Below are positions 5,260-9,591 of a DNA stretch of 9,591 nt, piece after piece. Source of the DNA: an uncultured Verrucomicrobiota bacterium (GTDB lineage Bacteria > Verrucomicrobiota > Kiritimatiellia > RFP12 > UBA3636); the NCBI GenBank assembly GCA_946612175.1, contig CAMOEO010000096.1:1-9591 (forward strand), written 5' to 3'. The notes beneath the pieces were generated by a model, which did no database searches, was not told the DNA's origin, and saw only the letters and a program-made list of their open reading frames with translations. The translations under genes and the position numbers were made by a program. The number at the start of each line of letters is the position of its first letter. The first letter of the stretch is position 1.

Positions 5260-7542
5260 ATGGAAAAAACCTCCCCTCCACCAGATCCCCCCGCGCCCCC
5301 CGCGCCCGATGCGCGGACGGGCACGCGCGGCTTTCTCGACGCGACGGTCGAGCGGTTCGTGCGCGAGTTCCGCGCCGACCGCGCGCAGCTCTTCCTCTAC
5401 GACGAGGAGTCCAACACGCTCACGCTCCGCGCCGCGCACGGCTACCCGGCGTTCGGGCGCGCGACGATCGTCCTGAAGCTCGGAGAGGGCCTCTCCGGGC
5501 GCGCGCTCGCGGAGCGCCGCCCCATCTACACCGAAATGGCGTCGACGATGCGCGGCTACGTCGACCACCCCAACTTCCCGGACGGCGACACGCAGACGTT
5601 CCTCGGCATCCCGCTCCTGCGCGGGCGCGAGCGCATCGGCGTGCTCTCGCTGCTGCGCCGCACGGGCCACCCGTTCCTCGCCGAGGAGATCTCGAGCGCG
5701 CGCCTCAAGGCCGCGGAAATCGCCGCCGCCGTCCAGAACGCCGGCGCGCTGCTCCTCGCCGAGCACGGCGCGGCGGCCGCCGCCGGAAAGGGGATCCTCG
5801 TCCCCACCGAGCAGATGTCGTTCCGCGGCACCGCCGTCTCCAACGGCTGGGCGATGGGCCCCGTCCGCGTCTCCAAGCCGCGCCCCTCCCTGCTCGGCGG
5901 GCCCGACGCCCCGCCGCTCCCGCCGGCCGTCCGCGGGTTCGACGAGGCGGCCGACCTCGTCGAGCAAACGCTGCGCCGCCTCGCCGAGGATCTCGACAAG
6001 CGCCTCCCCGAGGCCGCCTCGATGCTCCTCGAGGCCGACACGATGATGCTGCGCGACGAGAACTTCGCCGGGCGCATCCGCGATCTCGTCGCCGGCGGCA
6101 CGCCCCTGCCGGACGCGATCGCGAAGGTCTCGTCCGACTTCATCGCCATCTTCGAGGGCTCCGACAACGACTACCTGCGCGAGAAGGCGCGCGACGTGGA
6201 GGACCTCGCCCTGCGCCTGCTCGAGGCCGCCACCGTCGCCGACCCGGCCGACCGCGACGGCACCCGCGCCGCGACGATCGTCGTCGCCGAGCGCCTCCTG
6301 CCCTTCGACGTGCTCCGCATCGCGCGCGACCGCGCGGCCGGCATCGTGCTGTGCGCGGGCGGCGCGACGGCCCACGTGACGCTCCTCGTGCGCTCGCTGC
6401 GCATCCCGCTGCTCATCGTCAAGTCGCGCGACCCGCTCCGCCTCCCCGACGGCGAGCGCGCGATCCTCGACTGCGCCAACGAGACGCTCTACGTCCACCC
6501 CGCCCCCGCCCTCGTCCGGCGCTTCGAGAACCGCGCCCGCGACGAGTCCGCCGACCGCCGCCTCTCCCTCTCCGCCTCCGAACACACCGCCACACGCGAC
6601 GGCGAGTCCGTCCGTCTCGCGGCCAACATCAACATCCTCGCCGACCTCGACGCCGCCGTCGAGGCCAAGGCCGCCGGCGTCGGCCTCTACCGCACCGAGT
6701 TCCCGTTCCTGATGCGCCAGTCGCTGCCCTCCGAGGCCGACCAGGCCGCCATCTACGCGCGCGTCCTCGCCCGCATGCCCGACCGCCCCGTCACGTTCCG
6801 GACGCTCGACGCCGGCGGCGACAAGGTCCTGCCCTACCTCTACAAGACGCGCGAGGAGAACCCCGCCCTCGGCCTGCGCTCGATCCGCTTCTCGCTCAAG
6901 TACCCCTACATCCTCGACCAGCAGCTCCGCGCCATCCTCCGCACGATCCAGGACACCGGGCGCGACGACGTCTCGATCATGTTCCCCATGGTCTCGACCA
7001 TCGAGGAGTTCCGCGCCGCGCGCGAGCACGTCGAGACGTGCCTCGCCGCGCTCCACGGCGAGATCGGCGACCGCCCCGTCCACGCCCCCTACGTCGGCAC
7101 CATGATCGAGGTGCCCGCCGCGCTCGGCGTCATCGACGCCCTCGCGGAGGAGTCCGACTTCTTCTCGATCGGCACCAACGACCTGATCCAGTACCTGCTC
7201 GCGGTCGACCGCACCAACGCCGCCGTCGCCGCCAGCTACGCCCCGCACCACCCCGCCGTCCTGCGCGCGCTCCGCATCGTCGCCGGCGCCGCCGCCCGGC
7301 ACGGCATCCCCTGCTCCGTCTGCGGCGAGATGGGCCGCGACCCGCGCTACCTGCCCTTCCTCGTCGGCATCGGCATCCGCTCCTTCTCCCTGGAGCCCAC
7401 GCAGATCCCGAAGTGCCAGGAGCTCGTCGCGCGCCTCACCGTCCCGCAGTGCCAGGAGTACGCCCGGCGCCTGCTCTCCCTCTCCACCCTCGCCGAGATC
7501 GAAGCCGCCATCGACGACTTCTCCCGCGCCACCTTCGGATAG
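5260..7542 (+). CDS. ptsP: Phosphoenolpyruvate-protein phosphotransferase with N-terminal GAF domain (PtsP, enzyme I-Ntr type)
   Basis: 760 residues, close to the usual length of PtsP. It autophosphorylates from PEP and passes the phosphate to an HPr-type protein; the GAF-containing form usually feeds regulatory rather than sugar-transport PTS chains. Order: Pro/Ala-rich leader (1-20), GAF domain (about 22-170), enzyme I N-terminal domain from FRGTAVSNGWAMG (188 on), phospho-His domain with GGATAH (acceptor His372), then the PEP-binding barrel: GLYRTEFPF (475-483), FRTLDAGGDK (513-522), NPALGLRSIR (534-543), MFPMVS (574-579), IEVPAA (616-621), GTNDLIQY (638-645) and CGEMG with the catalytic Cys688. 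All key residues are present, so it should be active. No HPr or EIIA gene is in the window. It is much GC-richer than the genes before it, and its first 66 codons are duplicated at 2933-3130. Confidence 0.95.
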   Translation: MEKTSPPPDPPAPPAPDARTGTRGFLDATVERFVREFRADRAQLFLYDEESNTLTLRAAHGYPAFGRATIVLKLGEGLSGRALAERRPIYTEMASTMRGYVDHPNFPDGDTQTFLGIPLLRGRERIGVLSLLRRTGHPFLAEEISSARLKAAEIAAAVQNAGALLLAEHGAAAAAGKGILVPTEQMSFRGTAVSNGWAMGPVRVSKPRPSLLGGPDAPPLPPAVRGFDEAADLVEQTLRRLAEDLDKRLPEAASMLLEADTMMLRDENFAGRIRDLVAGGTPLPDAIAKVSSDFIAIFEGSDNDYLREKARDVEDLALRLLEAATVADPADRDGTRAATIVVAERLLPFDVLRIARDRAAGIVLCAGGATAHVTLLVRSLRIPLLIVKSRDPLRLPDGERAILDCANETLYVHPAPALVRRFENRARDESADRRLSLSASEHTATRDGESVRLAANINILADLDAAVEAKAAGVGLYRTEFPFLMRQSLPSEADQAAIYARVLARMPDRPVTFRTLDAGGDKVLPYLYKTREENPALGLRSIRFSLKYPYILDQQLRAILRTIQDTGRDDVSIMFPMVSTIEEFRAAREHVETCLAALHGEIGDRPVHAPYVGTMIEVPAALGVIDALAEESDFFSIGTNDLIQYLLAVDRTNAAVAASYAPHHPAVLRALRIVAGAAARHGIPCSVCGEMGRDPRYLPFLVGIGIRSFSLEPTQIPKCQELVARLTVPQCQEYARRLLSLSTLAEIEAAIDDFSRATFG

Positions 7543-7547
7543 CCGCC

Positions 7548-8543
7548 ATGCAGGAAGACCGAGCCTTCGACATCGTGCGGACGAGCCTCCGCAACGGCCG
7601 CCTCCCCCACGCCTACGTCCTCGTCGCGCCCCCGCGCGGCGCCGGCGGCGCCTTCGCCCGCCGCGTCTGCTCCCTGCTGCTCTGCGAGCGCGGCCCCGCC
7701 GCCGCGCCCTGCGGCGAGTGCGACGGCTGCGTCCGCGCCGCCCGCGGCACGCACCCCGACGTCCGCACGCTCGAGCCGGAGAAGAAGTCCCGCGTCATCG
7801 GCATCGACGCCATGCGCGGCTCCTTCCTGCCCTGGGCCGCCGAGAAATCCTTCGACGGCGGCTGGAAGATCGGCGTCGTCCTCTTCGCCGACCGCCTCAA
7901 CGACGCCTCCTCCAACGCCTTCCTCAAGACGCTCGAGGAGCCCCCCGAGAACACCCTCTTCCTCCTCGCCACCGACCAGCCCGACGCGCTCCTGCCCACC
8001 ATCCTCTCCCGCTGCCAGCGCCTCGACCTCTCCACCGGCCGCGTCCCGCCCGCCGAGCCCTGGCGCACCCGCGTCGCCGAGGCCCTCGCCGCCCACTCCA
8101 ACGCCTCCCAGCTCCGCGTCCAGGCCACCGCCATGCGCCTGCACGCGATCTTCGAGGAGATCCGCGGCCTCGCCGAGGACGCCGTCCGCGCCGAGGTCCG
8201 CGCCGCCTCCGAGGCCGACCCCGCCGGCTACGTCCCGCCCGACAAGGACACCTTCGACGCCCTCGCCCGCACCAAGGAGAAGGAGCTGCGCCTCGCCGTC
8301 TACGTCGCCTTCCAGGACTGGTACCGCGACCTGCTCGTCCTCTCCTCCATCCCCCCCGGCGCCCCGGAGCCCGTCCTCTTCTTCCCGGAGTTCCGCGACG
8401 TCCTCGCCGAGCGCGCCCGCCGCGTCCCCGCACGCCTCGCCCTCCGCTACGTCGACCTGGCGGAGGAGATCCGCACCCACATCGAGGTCCGCAACATGGC
8501 CGACACGTTCGTCTTCCCCCACTTCCTCACCTGGATACACTGA
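7548..8543 (+). CDS. holB: DNA polymerase III subunit delta' (clamp loader)
   Basis: 331 residues, near the length of E. coli HolB (334). Delta prime is the fixed subunit of the clamp-loader complex that opens the sliding clamp at primer ends. Evidence in order: the N-terminal RLPHAYV segment; a degenerate P-loop (PPRGAGGAFA, no GKT/S), as expected for delta prime, which does not hydrolyse ATP; the zinc module Cys46-x8-Cys55-x2-Cys58-x2-Cys61; the ADRLNDASSNAFLKTLEEPP segment matching clamp-loader subunits; and the SRC motif (Ser154-Arg155-Cys156), whose Arg serves the neighbouring ATPase. ATG 7548 lies 5 bp after the ptsP stop; the frame is open further upstream, but that overlap with ptsP is a high-GC shadow. 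The long C-terminal half is less conserved. A DnaX protein is ruled out by the missing P-loop. Confidence 0.92.
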   Translation: MQEDRAFDIVRTSLRNGRLPHAYVLVAPPRGAGGAFARRVCSLLLCERGPAAAPCGECDGCVRAARGTHPDVRTLEPEKKSRVIGIDAMRGSFLPWAAEKSFDGGWKIGVVLFADRLNDASSNAFLKTLEEPPENTLFLLATDQPDALLPTILSRCQRLDLSTGRVPPAEPWRTRVAEALAAHSNASQLRVQATAMRLHAIFEEIRGLAEDAVRAEVRAASEADPAGYVPPDKDTFDALARTKEKELRLAVYVAFQDWYRDLLVLSSIPPGAPEPVLFFPEFRDVLAERARRVPARLALRYVDLAEEIRTHIEVRNMADTFVFPHFLTWIH

Positions 8544-8562
8544 GGGGGACGCAAGCCGAATC

Positions 8563-8566
8563 GAGG
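8563..8566 (+). promoter_or_regulatory. Shine-Dalgarno site of the dehydrogenase gene
   Basis: GAGG lies 5 nt before ATG 8572 in a 28-bp spacer. It supports this start over any internal Met codon. Confidence 0.45.
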
Positions 8567-8571
8567 TCGGA

Positions 8572-9519
8572 ATGGTCGTAGCGATCCATCTGGAGCACCC
8601 GGAGGTGCCGGTCTTCGCCCCCACGGAGGCGCAGGTCGGGCGCCTGCGCGCCGCCCTCCCCGGCGCGGAGGTCGCGCTCTGCCGCTCCGAGCCGGAGCTG
8701 CTCGCCGCGCTTCCCCGCGCGGACTACGCCGTCGTCTGGGCCTTCCGCCAGGAGTGGTTCGCCCTCGCCCCGCGCCTCCGCGCCGTCTGCACCCCCGCCG
8801 CCGGACGCGACTACTTCCGCGTCGTCCCCCCGCCCGGCGTCGAGCTGCGCTACGGCTCCTTCCACGGCGCCATCATGGGCGAGACCGCCGCCGCCTGCGT
8901 CCTCGCCCTCTCCCACGGCGTCCTCCCCTTCGCCCTCTCCATGCGCGCCGCCCCCGGCGCCGCGCCCGCCGACCCCTGGCCCCGCCCGGCCCTCGCCCGC
9001 CGCGCCCGCCGCCTCGCGGGTGCGACGGTCCTGGTCCTCGGCTTCGGCCGCATCGGGCGCGCCGCCGGCCGCTTCCTCAAGCCCTTCGGCCCCCGCGTCC
9101 TCGGCGTCTCCCGCGCCCTCCACCCCGCCCCGGACTGGTTCGGCCCCGGGGACATCGTCGCCGACGCCTCCCGCCTCGACGAGCTCCTCCCCCTCGCCGA
9201 CCACGTCCTCTGCTTCCTCCCCTCCGGCCCGGAGACCGACCGCCTCCTCGACGCCCGCCGCCTCGCCCTCCTCCGCCCCGGCGCCTTCCTCTGCAACTTC
9301 GGCCGCGGCAACCTCCTCGACGAGGACGCCCTCGCCGCCGCCCTCCGCGAGAGCCGCCTCGCCGGCGCCGTCCTCGACGTCTTCCGCGAGGAGCCCCTCC
9401 CCCCCGGCTCCCCCCTCCGCTCCGCCCCCAACGCCTTCCTCCTGCCCCACGGCTCCGCCTTCTCCCCCGACTACCTCGACCTCTACTTCGCCGAACTCGC
9501 CCCCACCCTCCGCCCCTAA
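8572..9519 (+). CDS. D-isomer-specific 2-hydroxyacid dehydrogenase (NAD(P)-dependent)
   Basis: 315 residues. The family interconverts 2-oxoacids and D-2-hydroxyacids with NAD(P)H. The Rossmann nucleotide-binding motif GFGRIG is at 157-162. The catalytic trio is present: Arg245 in FGRGNLLDEDAL, Glu274 in DVFREEPLP and His293 in LPHGSAF. The N-terminal third is the less conserved substrate-binding lobe. The substrate cannot be read from the sequence; glyoxylate/hydroxypyruvate reductase-like and phosphoglycerate dehydrogenase-like roles are both possible, and the short length argues against an ACT-domain SerA. ATG 8572 has GAGG at 8563-8566, a usable ribosome-binding site, 28 bp after the holB stop. 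Codons end almost always in C, as in holB. Confidence 0.9.
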   Translation: MVVAIHLEHPEVPVFAPTEAQVGRLRAALPGAEVALCRSEPELLAALPRADYAVVWAFRQEWFALAPRLRAVCTPAAGRDYFRVVPPPGVELRYGSFHGAIMGETAAACVLALSHGVLPFALSMRAAPGAAPADPWPRPALARRARRLAGATVLVLGFGRIGRAAGRFLKPFGPRVLGVSRALHPAPDWFGPGDIVADASRLDELLPLADHVLCFLPSGPETDRLLDARRLALLRPGAFLCNFGRGNLLDEDALAAALRESRLAGAVLDVFREEPLPPGSPLRSAPNAFLLPHGSAFSPDYLDLYFAELAPTLRP

Positions 9520-9526
9520 CCCCGCC

Positions 9527-9591
9527 ATGCGCCTCCCGCCCCTTCTCCTCGCCCCCCCCCCCCCCCTCCCCCCCCCCGCCCGCCGCCCCCC
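9527..9591 (+). CDS. Possible start of a further gene, 3' partial
   Basis: ATG 9527 follows the dehydrogenase stop by 7 bp, in the same CCGCC-ATG context as holB. The first codons (MRLPPLLLA) could begin a signal peptide, but from 9552 the sequence turns into poly-C and reads as Pro. The start is plausible; nothing after about residue 9 is trustworthy. Confidence 0.25.
   Translation, partial: MRLPPLLLAPPPPLPPPARRP
9552..9591 (+). other. Poly-C tail at the window edge, probable artefact
   Basis: Fifteen C in a row (9552-9566), one T, ten more C (9568-9577), then C-runs broken by single G. A poly-C contig end is what reverse-complemented poly-G read tails look like in two-colour sequencing. 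Low-complexity genuine sequence in a C-rich genome cannot be excluded. Confidence 0.7.

Larger units (their letters stand above)
5211..5457 (+). repeat. Repeat A, copy 2 (P1-type tail + spacer + ptsP 5' end)
   Basis: Partner of 2884-3130. Here the ptsP part continues into the full gene, so this copy of the ptsP start is the parent. Identity ends at 5457 (GGG), where the other copy switches to peptidase sequence. Confidence 0.97.

Noticed and set aside
2884..5457. Repeat pairs as a transposon, integron or prophage edge
   Set aside because: No transposase, integrase, terminal inverted repeats, target-site duplications or attachment site seen; the repeats are gene fragments in direct orientation.
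5104..7302. 732-codon open frame on the minus strand opposite ptsP
   Set aside because: It is a shadow of a high-GC gene: composition is dominated by Arg, Asp, Glu, Gly, Ala and Val with no motif, while the plus strand has all enzyme I motifs.
6351..7547. Long upstream extension of the holB frame through ptsP
   Set aside because: The extension is Arg/Pro/His-rich low-complexity protein overlapping ptsP; clamp-loader homology begins at ATG 7548.
7347..8624. Minus-strand ORF opposite holB
   Set aside because: Gly/Ala/Glu/Val-rich shadow caused by C-ending codons of holB; no recognisable domain.
8527..9528. Minus-strand ORF opposite the dehydrogenase
   Set aside because: Same composition artefact; the plus strand carries the Rossmann motif and catalytic Arg, Glu and His.

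Overview
The window reads left to right on the + strand and falls into two halves. The left half (about 1-5107) is an accessory block of secreted proteins. The right half (about 5260-9519) is a tight housekeeping-type gene run. No RNA gene, CRISPR array, transposase or integrase was recognised. The organism is probably a high-GC bacterium of the PVC group (Verrucomicrobiota/Kiritimatiellota). That is an inference from the Asp-rich calcium-binding repeats, the 'GTNAIPF' helical motif, the C-ending codon use and the sparse Shine-Dalgarno signals; no marker gene proves it.

Left half. A large secreted or surface protein (open at the left edge, ends 2216) carries two Asp-rich calcium repeats, a Cys cluster and a C-terminal metzincin-like zinc peptidase domain with the motif HEIGHSCGLED. 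Two bases later comes P1 (2219-2917), the first of three diverged paralogues of about 230-245 residues with signal peptides (P1, P2 3465-4157, P3 4373-5107). Between P1 and P2 lies a chimeric reading frame (2933-3463). Its first 66 codons copy the start of the downstream ptsP gene. They are joined in frame, at a shared GGG, to a second copy of the peptidase C-terminus. That copy lacks exactly 132 codons of the catalytic core, including the zinc site. A 60-residue secreted ORF sits between P2 and P3.

Right half. ptsP (GAF domain plus PTS enzyme I, 5260-7542), holB (DNA polymerase III delta prime, 7548-8543) and a D-2-hydroxyacid dehydrogenase (8572-9519) are closely packed, very GC-rich and strongly biased to C-ending codons. 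A further gene may start at 9527, but the window ends in poly-C that is probably a sequencing artefact.

How the parts relate. A 247-bp block (2884-3130 and 5211-5457) links the halves: the last codons of P1, its spacer and the first 66 ptsP codons recur just before and within intact ptsP. The layout is what a tandem duplication would leave if its endpoints lay inside the peptidase gene and inside ptsP, followed by deletions and divergence. The peptidase-plus-P pair occurs twice with nearly the same gene junction, so P proteins may be dedicated partners of the peptidase (inhibitor, chaperone or co-secreted factor). That pairing, and the apparently uncharacterised P family, is the most novel content here.
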